DNA of 64,000 bases from Microbacterium sp. cf332 (GCF_900102175.1 NZ_FNKN01000001.1:992001-1056000); one strand, 5' to 3'. Positions 32,870-40,964 are shown, counted from the first letter of the stretch. Translations and numbers: made by a program. The notes: generated from the sequence alone by a model not told the origin.

Positions 32870-32875
32870 TACGGT
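32870..32875 (+). promoter_or_regulatory. -10 element TACGGT before the GT2 operon
   Basis: TACGGT ends 9 nt before ATG 32884; GAGGG lies between but is too close to serve as a good ribosome site. Confidence 0.35.
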
Positions 32876-32883
32876 GAGGGCTG

Positions 32884-33693
32884 ATGACACTCGAGCTCCG
32901 GCCCCCGCTTCGCCGTCAGACCGTCTCGGTCGTGATCCCGGTGAAGGATGACGCGGTGATGCTGCGACGCTGTCTTGACGCTCTCGCCGCGCAGAGCGAG
33001 CCCGCCGACGAGGTCGTCGTCGTCGACAACGCCTCATGCGACGACTCGGCCGAGATCGCCCGCGCGTCCGGCGCGCGAGTCGTCGCCTGCGCGACGGCCG
33101 GCATCCCCGCAGCAGCCGCGACGGGATACGACCACGCGACGGGCGAGCTCGTCCTGCGTCTGGACGCCGACTCGCTGCCGGGCCCCACCTGGATCGCCGA
33201 CCTCCGCCGCGACTTCGCCCGTCGTCCCGACGTCGCCGTTCTGACGGGCGGCGCCCGGTTCGTCGACGGGCCGCGGGTCCTGCGGGCCCCGCTCGCGGCG
33301 ACCTACCTGGGGCTCTATGCATTGCTGGGGTTCGCGGCGCTCGGTCATCTGCCGCTGTTCGGCTCGAATCTCGCCTTCCGGCGCACGGCCTGGCGCAGCG
33401 TGAGCGCCGAGGTGCACCGGGCCGACGCGCACGTGCACGACGACTTCGACCTGGCTTTCCACCTCGGCGCGCAGCATCGGATCGGATACGCGCGACGCGC
33501 GGGGATGGGCATCTCGATGAGACCATTCGACGACCGCCGGTCGTTCCGCACCCGCGTGGCCCGCGGGTTCCACACCGTCGTCTCGCACTGGCCCGACGAG
33601 TTGCCGCATCGGCGATTGGCGCGCCGTCTGCGTCGCGGGCTGCGCCCGCTGCCCGACGGCCCGGAGCCGGCCGCCGCGGAGAGGCTGCCGTGA
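32884..33693 (+). CDS. Family 2 glycosyltransferase
   Basis: A 269-residue GT-A fold transferase. VSVVIPVKDDAVMLRRCLDAL starts the nucleotide-sugar domain, VVDNASCDDS follows, LRLDADS gives the DxD metal motif near residue 98, and HDDFDLAFHLG near 188 the acceptor/catalytic region. One hydrophobic segment (TYLGLYALLGFAALGHLPLF) suggests membrane association near the active site. It is the first gene of a coupled three-gene operon; the next start overlaps its stop (GTGA). Confidence 0.85.
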   Translation: MTLELRPPLRRQTVSVVIPVKDDAVMLRRCLDALAAQSEPADEVVVVDNASCDDSAEIARASGARVVACATAGIPAAAATGYDHATGELVLRLDADSLPGPTWIADLRRDFARRPDVAVLTGGARFVDGPRVLRAPLAATYLGLYALLGFAALGHLPLFGSNLAFRRTAWRSVSAEVHRADAHVHDDFDLAFHLGAQHRIGYARRAGMGISMRPFDDRRSFRTRVARGFHTVVSHWPDELPHRRLARRLRRGLRPLPDGPEPAAAERLP

Positions 33694-34547
33694 CCGTGCG
33701 GGGCGGCTCGACGATCGTCAGCCCGCTGTTCGAGCCCGCCGGCGTCGACCCTCGCGATCTCCACGTCGCGACCTGGAACATCCGCCGCCGCATCGACGGG
33801 CGGACCTGGCCTCCCAACGACCGCTGGAAGGTACGCGCGCCGCGCCTGGCGGCGGTGCTGCGAGCCGATCCCCCCGCCATCCTGGGAACCCAGGAAGCGA
33901 TGCCCGACCAGGCCGCGCTCGTGCGCGACGCCCTCGGCGCCTCCTACCGATCGGTCGGACGCGGCCGCGATGCGGACGGGAGCGGCGAGGGGTGCCCCGT
34001 CTTCTTCGACGGCGACCGCGTCGAGCTCGTCGGTCACGCCCAGCTCGCCCTCTCCGAGACACCGGCCGTGGCCGGCTCGTCGTCATGGGGCAACCCGGTA
34101 CCGCGCATCGCCGTCCGGGCGGTGTTCCGCGACCGGACCACCGGTGCGACCGTGACCGTCATCAACACGCACCTCGACGTCTTCTCCGCCCGGTCGCGAC
34201 TGCGCTCCGCCTGGCTGCTGCGCGACCTCGCCGCCGACGCACCCGGTACCGTCCTGGTGATGGGCGACATGAACGCCGGGCCCGGGTCGGCCCCGTTGGC
34301 CGCGCTCTTCAGCGGCGACCTGATCGATGCGTGGCATGCCGCAGAAGAACGGACGACGGCCCTGTGGGACACCTACGGTGGCTACCACCCCCGCCGCATC
34401 CGCAAAGGGCCGATCGATTGGATCGCGGTCGACCGCGCGGCGCGGGTGACACGAGCCGCCGTCGACACACGCACGGTCGGCGGCGCAGCACCGTCCGATC
34501 ACTTCGGCGTGCACGTGCTGCTACGGCTCGACGAGGAGACCTCGTGA
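33690..34547 (+). CDS. Endonuclease/exonuclease/phosphatase family protein
   Basis: A 285-residue EEP-fold hydrolase. Catalytic motifs in order: ATWNIRR, ILGTQEA (metal-binding Glu), INTHLD, VMGDMNAGP and the final SDHFGVH. These enzymes cleave phosphodiesters in nucleic acids, phospholipids or phosphoinositides. Its tight coupling (4-bp overlaps) to a glycosyltransferase and a membrane protein favours a lipid or cell-envelope substrate over DNA (inference). GAGAGG precedes GTG 33690. No signal peptide is evident. Confidence 0.85.
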   Translation: MTVRGGSTIVSPLFEPAGVDPRDLHVATWNIRRRIDGRTWPPNDRWKVRAPRLAAVLRADPPAILGTQEAMPDQAALVRDALGASYRSVGRGRDADGSGEGCPVFFDGDRVELVGHAQLALSETPAVAGSSSWGNPVPRIAVRAVFRDRTTGATVTVINTHLDVFSARSRLRSAWLLRDLAADAPGTVLVMGDMNAGPGSAPLAALFSGDLIDAWHAAEERTTALWDTYGGYHPRRIRKGPIDWIAVDRAARVTRAAVDTRTVGGAAPSDHFGVHVLLRLDEETS

Positions 34548-35176
34548 GCCACCCCGTGATGATCGAGAACTTCCTGCGCCCCGCGCGCACGCCGAGCGCC
34601 TGGGTCGCCGACGCCGTGCGGCTGTGCGGCGTCGTGAGCATCCTCGTCGCCGTCGTCTGGTTCCAGCCGACGGATGCCGGCATCCTCGCCTTCGCCCTGC
34701 CCGCGCTCGTCGCGCCGCGATTCATCGGTGTGCGGCCCGCACTCGACATCGCCAGCGGAGTCACGGTGCTCGTCGCCGCGTGGAGCAACGTCGTCGATCT
34801 CTACCGCGTGGTCCCCGCGTGGGACATCCCCATGCACTTCGCCTGCACCGCGGTGCTGGCGATGCTCGCCTACCTCGTCGCGGCGGGCGTCGACATCGTG
34901 CCGCTGCCGGGCGGAGCCGGGTTCCGGGCCCGGGTGGGCGTCGTCGTGACGACGGCGTTCGGGCTGGCTCTCAGCGCCGTCTGGGAGATGGTCGAGTGGG
35001 TCGGCAAGGCTTTCGTCGACTCGATCCACGTCACGTACGACGACACGATCGGCGACATGGTCGTCGGCGGGGTGGGCTCGCTCGTCGCGGGCATCCTGAT
35101 CGCGCGCGTGCGTCTGACCGCGGAGCATCGGCCGGATGCACGCGGGGCCGCGCCGGTGGTCACACCCTCCCGGTGA
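34544..35176 (+). CDS. YjdF/DUF2238-like membrane protein
   Basis: A 210-residue membrane protein with five or six helices. WEMVEWVGKAF followed by YDDTIGDMVVGGVGSLVAG near residues 147-185 is the hallmark of the YjdF (DUF2238) group; an IPMHFACTAVLAMLAY segment supplies a conserved His. Function is unknown. Start GTG 34544 overlaps the EEP gene stop and is preceded by GAGGAG. Its last 17 bases overlap the convergent SQR gene, so both C-terminal tails are encoded by the same DNA. Confidence 0.75.
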   Translation: MSHPVMIENFLRPARTPSAWVADAVRLCGVVSILVAVVWFQPTDAGILAFALPALVAPRFIGVRPALDIASGVTVLVAAWSNVVDLYRVVPAWDIPMHFACTAVLAMLAYLVAAGVDIVPLPGGAGFRARVGVVVTTAFGLALSAVWEMVEWVGKAFVDSIHVTYDDTIGDMVVGGVGSLVAGILIARVRLTAEHRPDARGAAPVVTPSR

Positions 35177-36398
35177 GGATGAGGTTCCAGTAGACCCACG
35201 GCAGCACGCGCCGGTCGAAGAACCACGACAGCCCGCTCTCGCGGTACATCCGGCGGAAGAACGGGATCGTCGGCATGAGCTCTCCCGACGGTCCGAACTC
35301 CGCCCACACGACGCTCGACCGCGAGACCGTCATCGGGCAGACCCCGTATCCGTCGTAGCGGGCCCGCGGCTCGGAGCCCGAGAGGACGGCAGCGAGGTTC
35401 TTCGCGAGGACCATCGTCTGCTTGCGCAGAGCTCCGCCGCTCTTGGAGTTCGTGGTGGCCGCCGCATCCCCGAGCGCCCAGATGTTCCCGTAACGTCGAT
35501 GGCGCAGGGTCTCCGGGTCGACGTCGACGAACCCGTCGGCGTCGTCCGGGGCTGCGAGCCCCGAAGCATCGACCCAGTCGGGCGCCGATTGCGGGGGCAC
35601 GACATTCACGAGATCGAAGCGGATGCGCTCGATGCCGGCGGGAGAGCCGATGACAACCTCGGATGCGGCTGCGTCGACCTCGATGAGGGCGCTGTCGGTG
35701 CGCAGCTCGATGCCGTAACGGTCGATCGCGCGCTGGATCTCGCGGTCGAAGGCCGGGATGCCGAACACGCTGCTCTCGGGAACGACGAGCACGACCCGGA
35801 TGTCGTCGAGCACACCGGTCCGCTGCCAGTAGTCGCACGCCTGGTACATCGGCTTCTGCGCCGCCCCGGCGCACGACGACGGCCCAGCGGGCTGCGTGAA
35901 CACGACGGTGCCCCGGCGGATGTCGCGCAGGCGGAGCGATGTGCGGGCGGCGAGGTCCCCCTCGTAGTGGGTCGTGACGTCCCCCGTGCCGATCGACTCG
36001 GCCAGACCCGGCACGCTGGCCCAGTCCTTCTGCATCCCGGGGCTCAGGACGAGGTGATCGTATCCGAGCTCCTCCCCGCCGGCCAGTCGCACCGTCGCGC
36101 GGCGGGGATCGACCGAGACGACGGCATCCTGCACCCAGCGGACGCCGTCGGGGATCACCGCGCGCTGCGGACGCAGCGTCTCGCTGATGCGCGCCGTGCC
36201 GCCCGCGACATGCGAGAACAGCGGCTTGTACTCGTGAGTGTCGCGCGGTTCGATCAGCGCGATGTCGCTCACGCCGCGGCGCAGCAGACGGGCGGCGGCC
36301 GAGACTCCCCCGTTGCCGCCGCCGACCACGATCACCCGATGGTGTCCGCTCGTCGATCGCGTCGCCTGCGGATCCGGTCCTGCGTCTGCCGTCGCCAT
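35160..36398 (-). CDS. sqr: Sulfide:quinone oxidoreductase, type II
   Basis: A 412-residue flavoprotein oxidising sulfide and passing electrons to quinone. The FAD loop is VIVVGGGNGGVSAA. Both redox cysteines of the SQR type II (mitochondrial-like) group are present in their typical surroundings: Cys176 in SSCAGAAQKPMYQACDYW and Cys354 in GVCPMTVSR. The C terminus WVYWNLILTGRV matches the membrane-anchoring end of that group. No persulfide dioxygenase or rhodanese gene is immediately adjacent, although TrhO lies about 4 kb away. ATG 36398 has TAGCGT 8 nt upstream, so the mRNA is probably leaderless. Confidence 0.85.
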   Translation of the reverse strand: MATADAGPDPQATRSTSGHHRVIVVGGGNGGVSAAARLLRRGVSDIALIEPRDTHEYKPLFSHVAGGTARISETLRPQRAVIPDGVRWVQDAVVSVDPRRATVRLAGGEELGYDHLVLSPGMQKDWASVPGLAESIGTGDVTTHYEGDLAARTSLRLRDIRRGTVVFTQPAGPSSCAGAAQKPMYQACDYWQRTGVLDDIRVVLVVPESSVFGIPAFDREIQRAIDRYGIELRTDSALIEVDAAASEVVIGSPAGIERIRFDLVNVVPPQSAPDWVDASGLAAPDDADGFVDVDPETLRHRRYGNIWALGDAAATTNSKSGGALRKQTMVLAKNLAAVLSGSEPRARYDGYGVCPMTVSRSSVVWAEFGPSGELMPTIPFFRRMYRESGLSWFFDRRVLPWVYWNLILTGRV

Positions 36399-36405
36399 GC
36401 CGACA

Positions 36406-36411
36406 ACGCTA
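36406..36411 (-). promoter_or_regulatory. -10 element TAGCGT for sqr
   Basis: On the minus strand TAGCGT ends 8 nt before ATG 36398. Confidence 0.5.
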
Positions 36412-36413
36412 GG

Positions 36414-36434
36414 CGCGTCGGCGCTGCCGACGCG
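36414..36434. promoter_or_regulatory. Perfect hairpin/palindrome next to the sqr -10 box
   Basis: CGCGTCGGC-GCT-GCCGACGCG, a 9-bp inverted repeat, begins three bases upstream of the -10 box and occupies the promoter spacer. It could be a repressor site for sqr, or the terminator of the SDR gene upstream. Confidence 0.4.
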
Positions 36435-36511
36435 GGTGGTTGCGCCGCCCGCCTCGGCGGTCTAGGCGAGAGCGGGCGCGAACGGTGCCGCCCGATCCCC
36501 GGCCCGGCGGG

Positions 36512-37336
36512 TCACGAGGTCAGCGCGACCATCTCGGCGCTGCGATCCCACAGCTCGCGGGCGAGGTCCGCGTCGGTCGCGTCGCGGTGCGAGCGGGTGG
36601 GCCGATCGTGCTCGTAGTAGGCGCCGGGCACCCAGTCGCGGCCGGGAACACCGTCGGTGAGGAAGACCAGCCGCGCGCCGCCCTCGTCGGTCGTCGTGAG
36701 AAGGCGCGATGCGAGCGGGTTGTGGTAGATCCACCGGAACGGTCCCGGGACGTTCGCCGCGAACTGCGTCGCCACGACGCCCGGGTGGAACGCGGCCGCC
36801 GAGACGCCCCGATCGCCGAACCGCGTCTGCAGCTCGCGCGTGAAGAGGATGTTGGCGAGCTTGGCGTTGCCGTAAGCGACCCGGCCCGAGTAGCGGCCGG
36901 CGGCGTTCAGATCCGAGATGTCGAAGCGCGAGAACAGGCGGGCCGCCGCGCTCGCGGTCTGGATGATCGAAGCCCGGCTCTCGACGAGCCGGTCCATCAG
37001 GAGGTTCGTGAGCAGGTATCCGGCGAGGTGATTGACCTGGAACGTCTGCTCGAATCCGTCGACCGTGAGGGCGCGGGGCCCGAATATCCCGCCGGCGTTG
37101 TTGGCGAGCACGTCGATGCGCGGGTAGGCGTCACCGAGCTCCGCGGCCAGACGTCGCACCTGCGCCAGCTCGGCGTAGTCGGCGAGGTGGAACGGGGCAT
37201 CGAGCTCGGCCGCGAGGGCCCGGGTCTTCTCGGGCGACCGGCCCACGAGGACGACGCGGTTCCCCTCCCCGGCGAGGCGGCGGGCCGCGGCCGCCCCGAT
37301 CCCGTCGCTGGCTCCCGTGATCACGATCGTGCGCAT
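36512..37336 (-). CDS. Short-chain dehydrogenase/reductase (retinol-dehydrogenase-like)
   Basis: A 274-residue classical SDR: cofactor loop TGASDGIGAAAARRL (7-21), Arg-containing RSPEKTR indicating NADP preference, NNAGG near 79, catalytic Ser in QTASAAA and YGNAK as YxxxK. The layout with a long FDISDLN insert resembles light-dependent protochlorophyllide reductase/retinol dehydrogenase-like SDRs. Substrate unknown. It is divergent from the DUF2945 gene. Confidence 0.86.
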   Translation of the reverse strand: MRTIVITGASDGIGAAAARRLAGEGNRVVLVGRSPEKTRALAAELDAPFHLADYAELAQVRRLAAELGDAYPRIDVLANNAGGIFGPRALTVDGFEQTFQVNHLAGYLLTNLLMDRLVESRASIIQTASAAARLFSRFDISDLNAAGRYSGRVAYGNAKLANILFTRELQTRFGDRGVSAAAFHPGVVATQFAANVPGPFRWIYHNPLASRLLTTTDEGGARLVFLTDGVPGRDWVPGAYYEHDRPTRSHRDATDADLARELWDRSAEMVALTS

Positions 37337-37469
37337 GACCGCAGTCTGGCAGGCTCACGGGCGCGGGCGGGAGCGCTGGCTTATCGCGGGCGTCTGTGTC
37401 AACGACTTCTTCGCGGCGGGTCACGCACGTCAGGATCGCGGCATCCACCAGGCAACGGAAGGAGCCGCC

Positions 37470-37685
37470 ATGGCTCAGGAACTCTCGAAGGGCGACCGCG
37501 TCAGCTGGGGCACCTCGCAGGGGCGCACGCAGGGCACGGTCGTCGAGAAGAAGGAGAAGGACTTCCAGTTCGACGGGCAGAAGTTCACCGCGTCGTCGGA
37601 CGACCCGGCCTTCATCGTCGAGTCGGAGAAGAGCGGCGAGAAGGCCGCCCACAAGGGATCGGCGCTGCGCAAGCTGAAGAGCTGA
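37470..37685 (+). CDS. DUF2945 (hypervirulence-associated TUDOR-like) small protein
   Basis: A 71-residue basic protein: LSKGDRVSWGTSQGRTQGTV, then DDPAFIVESEKSGEKAAHKGSAL. This is the DUF2945 family, a small SH3/Tudor-like barrel of unknown function widespread in bacteria and fungi. GGAAGGAG lies seven nt before the ATG. A strong bidirectional terminator follows directly. Confidence 0.85.
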   Translation: MAQELSKGDRVSWGTSQGRTQGTVVEKKEKDFQFDGQKFTASSDDPAFIVESEKSGEKAAHKGSALRKLKS

Positions 37686-37695
37686 GGCGCGACCA

Positions 37696-37736
37696 CGTCG
37701 AAGGGCCCCTCCGCTGGCCGGAGGGGCCCTTCGACG
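37696..37736. terminator. Strong bidirectional terminator hairpin
   Basis: A perfect 18-bp stem (37696-37713 with 37719-37736) and a 5-nt loop lie between the DUF2945 gene and the convergent SRPBCC gene. Confidence 0.8.
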
Positions 37737-37751
37737 CCTTGCGAGGCGAGA

Positions 37752-38207
37752 TCAGTTCTCGATGTCGCCGCGCCACTCGCCGGTCTCGTGACCGCGCGAC
37801 TCGATGAACTCCTTGAAGCGGGTCAGGTCCTTCTTCACCGCGTGGTCGTCGATGCCGATGGCCGCGCCGACCGACTCGACGAAGCCCTCGGGCGTCCAGT
37901 CGAGCTGCACCGTGACGCGCGTCTCGGTGTCGCCGAGCTTGTGGAAGGTCACGACACCCGCGTGCTCGTCCTTGCCGCTCACGCTGTTCCACGCGACGCG
38001 CTCGTCGGGGTGCTGCTCGGTGATCTTCGCGGTGAACTCGCGCTCGGCCCCGCCGATCTTCACCTTCCAGTGCGTGAGGTCGTCGGCCTGCTGGGTGACG
38101 GACTCCACGAAGCTGAGGAAGTGCGGGAACGACTCGAACTGCGTCCACTGGTTGTAGGCGACGGAGACGGGCACGTCGACGTCGATGGTCTCGATGATGC
38201 GAGCCAT
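37752..38207 (-). CDS. SRPBCC/polyketide cyclase-like protein
   Basis: A 151-residue START-like helix-grip protein: IIETIDVDVPVSVAYNQWTQFESFPHF at the N terminus, VTFHKLGDTETRVTVQLDW in the sheet and a C-terminal helix DLTRFKEFIESRG. These proteins bind small hydrophobic ligands; this short type is common in stress-related actinobacterial loci and its function is unknown. AAAGGAG supports ATG 38207. Confidence 0.85.
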   Translation of the reverse strand: MARIIETIDVDVPVSVAYNQWTQFESFPHFLSFVESVTQQADDLTHWKVKIGGAEREFTAKITEQHPDERVAWNSVSGKDEHAGVVTFHKLGDTETRVTVQLDWTPEGFVESVGAAIGIDDHAVKKDLTRFKEFIESRGHETGEWRGDIEN

Positions 38208-38317
38208 GGGCGGCTCCTTTCGTTTCGATTTCGGGGCTGCCACCATGCTTCGCCGTCGCGCGGGGCGTCGCGACCGCCTTGCGACCTCGGCGAGCGGCTG
38301 GTAGGCCGGGCGAGCGG

Positions 38318-39403
38318 TCAGTCGAGCCCCCGGACGGGCACCCCGAGCCAGTCGGCGAGGTCGCGCACCTCGGCCTCGACCATGTCGCGCTCCTCCGGAT
38401 CCCACGGCACGAGCTCGTGCAGCGCCGCGACCACGAGATGCTCCTTCGGCTTGTCGAGCGCCGCGTCGAGGAGGCCGATGAACCGGTCGCCGCACAGGAT
38501 GGGGTGGGCGAAGTAGCCGTAGACGCGCTGCGCCTTCGGCACGAACTGCTCGAGCTTGTACGTGAAGTCGAACGCCTCGACGAGACGCGGGCGGTCGAAC
38601 AGCATCCCGTCGTACGGGTTCAGCAGCGCGACCCGCCCGCCGGGGTCGTCGTCGATCGCCTCGAGCGCACGCGGGTCGACCCGCCACTTCCACGAGCTGC
38701 CCTCGACGACCGCGGGGACCCCGGCCATGCCGACGCCCGACCACGACGACTTCTGGCGCGCGAGCCCCGCCCCCTGCAGACGTCGTTCGTCGAGGATCGC
38801 CCCGGCCTCGTCGTACGTCAGCTCGTCGGGTTCCGGACCACGCGCGCGCTCCGCGACATCCCAGCGGCGAAGCCGCCCGACCCGGCCGACGACCGCGACC
38901 TCGCCGAGGCGCTCGAGCAGGTCGAGCATGCGAGGAACCTGATTGTCGCTGTACCAGCCACTGTCGTTCCCCGCGGGCACCGCCGCGGTGTCGGGGATCT
39001 CGGAGGCCGGCAGCGGCCCGTCGGCCCGCAGCCGCGCCAGCACGTCGGCACGGAACACGGCGTTGGCCTCGAGCCACGCGGCGGTGCTCTCGCGCACGGG
39101 CCGCATCCGCATCCGCACCCGCATCGCGGGCAGCATGCTCGTCGGATGGAAGGAGCCGGCGTATTCGAACAGCTGCCGGTCGTCCTCGACGGCCTTCGTC
39201 AGCTGTCCGGGCTCGTAGCCCCAGCCGATCCTCGCCCACGGGATCGCCTGCTCGCTGGGCGCGATGACCGCGGTCGGATCGATCTTGATCGCGCCGATCT
39301 GCTCGGCCACCTCGACCACGTCGCCGGGGCGGTCGGCCTCGAGCAGCTGCGCCCGCACGATGATACGACGAGCCTCGTCGCGGGTCAGCCGGTGCGGTTC
39401 CAT
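38318..39403 (-). CDS. YcaQ/AlkZ-like winged-helix DNA glycosylase family protein
   Basis: A 361-residue protein of the HTH_42/YcaQ family (PF06224). In that family Escherichia coli YcaQ and Streptomyces AlkZ unhook interstrand crosslinks or excise bulky alkylated bases. Landmarks are LTRDEARRIIVRAQLL, IGAIKIDPTAVI, WLGYEP-like WGYEPGQL, and the long LNPYDGMLFDRPRLVEAF...GYFAHPILCGDRFIGLLD run near 264-315. The catalytic QxQ/QxD motif is not clear, so activity is uncertain. A TAGCGT box 8 nt before ATG 39403 indicates a leaderless transcript. Confidence 0.78.
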   Translation of the reverse strand: MEPHRLTRDEARRIIVRAQLLEADRPGDVVEVAEQIGAIKIDPTAVIAPSEQAIPWARIGWGYEPGQLTKAVEDDRQLFEYAGSFHPTSMLPAMRVRMRMRPVRESTAAWLEANAVFRADVLARLRADGPLPASEIPDTAAVPAGNDSGWYSDNQVPRMLDLLERLGEVAVVGRVGRLRRWDVAERARGPEPDELTYDEAGAILDERRLQGAGLARQKSSWSGVGMAGVPAVVEGSSWKWRVDPRALEAIDDDPGGRVALLNPYDGMLFDRPRLVEAFDFTYKLEQFVPKAQRVYGYFAHPILCGDRFIGLLDAALDKPKEHLVVAALHELVPWDPEERDMVEAEVRDLADWLGVPVRGLD

Positions 39404-39410
39404 GTCCCCG

Positions 39411-39416
39411 ACGCTA
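39411..39416 (-). promoter_or_regulatory. -10 element TAGCGT of a leaderless promoter
   Basis: On the minus strand TAGCGT ends 8 nt before ATG 39403. Confidence 0.5.
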
Positions 39417-39439
39417 CTCCCGGCCCCCGACCCTCCCCC

Positions 39440-40195
39440 TCACCGCGAGACCCCAGTTGCGCCCCGAGACGGCGGGGCGGCGCCAGGGTCTCGGGGCGCG
39501 CGTGGGGTCTCGCGGATCCGTGAGGTGAAGGCGGGGACCGTCGTCGTGGCGGGGCCGAGCACGACCTCGTCGAAGAGCCGCACGTCGTCGTGGGCCTCGA
39601 GGTTGAGAAGGGCGGTGCGTGCGCCCGCCTCTGCGGCGAGCGCGACGAGCGAGGCGGCGGGCGTCACCGCGCCGGACGTGCCGATGACCCAGAACTGCTC
39701 GCTCTGCGCGACCGCGCCGAAGATCTCGTCGAGCGCATACACGGCCTCGCCGAACCACACCACGTCGGGCCGGAGCGCCCGGGCGCCGCACGCCGGGCAG
39801 GCGGGCCGCCCGGCGAGGTCGCGCGTCCACGACATCCGGCGGCCGCACTCCTCGCAGCGTGCCGAGCCGAGCTCGCCGTGGATGTGGATGACGCGCGAGG
39901 ACCCCGCGCGCTCGTGCAGGTCGTCGATGTTCTGCGTCACGATCAGGACCTCGCCCGGCATCCGCTCGTCGAGCTCGGCGAGCGCCCGATGGGCGGCGTT
40001 GGGCTGAGCGGCCCGCGCGGCGCGCCGTCGCTCGTCGTAGAAGGCGTGCACGAGCGCCGGGTCGGCGGCGTATCCCTCGGGCGTCGCGACGTCCTCGATC
40101 CGGTGGTCCTCCCACAGCCCGTCCGCGGCACGGAAGGTGCGGATGCCGGACTCGGCCGAGATACCCGCCCCGGTCAGGACGACGATCCGGGCCAC
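39440..40195 (-). CDS. cobB: NAD-dependent protein deacylase (sirtuin) with repeat-derived tail
   Basis: A 251-residue SIR2 enzyme removing acyl groups from lysines with NAD. GAGISAESGI (10-19), TQNIDDLHERAG and catalytic His106 in IHGELG are present, as are zinc ligands Cys114, 117, 133 and 136. FYDERRR places Tyr53 and Arg56, the pair that favours succinyl/malonyl substrates in SIRT5-like enzymes. The domain ends at VPAF (about 223). The last 25 residues, Pro/Arg/Gly-rich, are encoded entirely by the intergenic inverted repeat at 39443-39515. The gene starts 2 bp behind trhO. Confidence 0.9.
   Translation of the reverse strand: MARIVVLTGAGISAESGIRTFRAADGLWEDHRIEDVATPEGYAADPALVHAFYDERRRAARAAQPNAAHRALAELDERMPGEVLIVTQNIDDLHERAGSSRVIHIHGELGSARCEECGRRMSWTRDLAGRPACPACGARALRPDVVWFGEAVYALDEIFGAVAQSEQFWVIGTSGAVTPAASLVALAAEAGARTALLNLEAHDDVRLFDEVVLGPATTTVPAFTSRIRETPRAPRDPGAAPPSRGATGVSR
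39443..39515. repeat. Long inverted repeat (28-bp arms) overlapping the cobB 3' end
   Basis: Arms 39443-39470 and 39488-39515 match at 25 of 28 positions after inversion, with a 17-nt GC spacer. Core words are GAGACCCCA and GCGCCCCGAGAC. It supplies the last codons of cobB and probably terminates its transcript before the YcaQ-like gene. Confidence 0.75.
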
Positions 40196-40197
40196 GG

Positions 40198-40929
40198 TCA
40201 GCCCCGCGCCGAGAGGTCGGGCGCCAGCGCCTCGCGCTCGTCGAACACGAAGCAGTCGCCGTTCCAGTGCGCGCCGCCCTCGTGCTCGAAGTACCCGAGG
40301 ATGCCGCCGTCGAGCTGATACGCGTCGACACCCTCTTCGCGCAGCACGATCGCGGCCTTCTCGCAGCGGATGCCGCCGGTGCAGAAGCTGACGACCGTCT
40401 TGCCCTCGAGCTGATCGCGGTGCGCCGCCGCCGCATCCGGGAACTGCGTGAAGCGCTCGATGCGCCAGTCGAGGGCCCCCGCGAACGTGCCGTAATCGAC
40501 CTCGAACGCGTTGCGCGTGTCGAGCAGCACGACCTCGCGGCCCGCGTCGTCATGTCCCTGATCGAGCCAGCGCCGCAGGTCGCCGGGCGTCACGCTCGGG
40601 GCACGCCCGGCTGCCGGACGGACGGCGGGGCGATCCATGCGGATGATCTCGCGCTTGACCTTGACGAGCATCCGGCCGAACGGCTGCTGGTCGGACCAGC
40701 TCTCCTTCGCCGTCAATGCGGCGAAGCGCTCGTCGCTCCGCAGGGCGTCGAGGAATCCGCGCACACCGGTCTCGTCGCCCGCGAGGAAGAGGTTGATGCC
40801 CTCTTCGGCCAGCAGGATGGTGCCCCGCAGTCCGACCTCGTCCGCTCGCCCTCGCAGCACGTCGCGCACCGCACCGGGGTCGGCGATGCGCGTGAAGAGG
40901 TACGCCGAGACGTTGAGAACGGATGCCAC
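40198..40929 (-). CDS. trhO: tRNA uridine(34) hydroxylase (rhodanese-domain, TrhO/YceA)
   Basis: A 243-residue enzyme with an N-terminal acylphosphatase-like domain (GLRGTILLAEEGINLFLAG) and a rhodanese domain with active-site Cys183 in SFCTGGIRCEKAA, the signature of TrhO. In Escherichia coli TrhO it makes 5-hydroxyuridine at the tRNA wobble position using oxygen. DTRNAFEVDYGTF is also conserved; the C-terminal zinc cysteines of the E. coli protein are absent. GTG 40929 has a TAGGCT box 7 nt upstream. cobB follows after 2 bp. Confidence 0.88.
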   Translation of the reverse strand: MASVLNVSAYLFTRIADPGAVRDVLRGRADEVGLRGTILLAEEGINLFLAGDETGVRGFLDALRSDERFAALTAKESWSDQQPFGRMLVKVKREIIRMDRPAVRPAAGRAPSVTPGDLRRWLDQGHDDAGREVVLLDTRNAFEVDYGTFAGALDWRIERFTQFPDAAAAHRDQLEGKTVVSFCTGGIRCEKAAIVLREEGVDAYQLDGGILGYFEHEGGAHWNGDCFVFDEREALAPDLSARG

Positions 40930-40935
40930 CCCTCC

Positions 40936-40941
40936 AGCCTA
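40936..40941 (-). promoter_or_regulatory. -10 element TAGGCT of a leaderless promoter
   Basis: On the minus strand TAGGCT ends 7 nt before GTG 40929. Confidence 0.45.
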
Positions 40942-40964
40942 CGAAACCGCCGGCCGCACACGGA

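Noticed and set aside
36414..36434. Palindrome read only as a rho-independent terminator of the SDR gene
   Set aside because: It lies about 80 bp behind the SDR stop and directly beside the sqr -10 box, so an operator role is at least as likely; I kept both readings open rather than calling a terminator.
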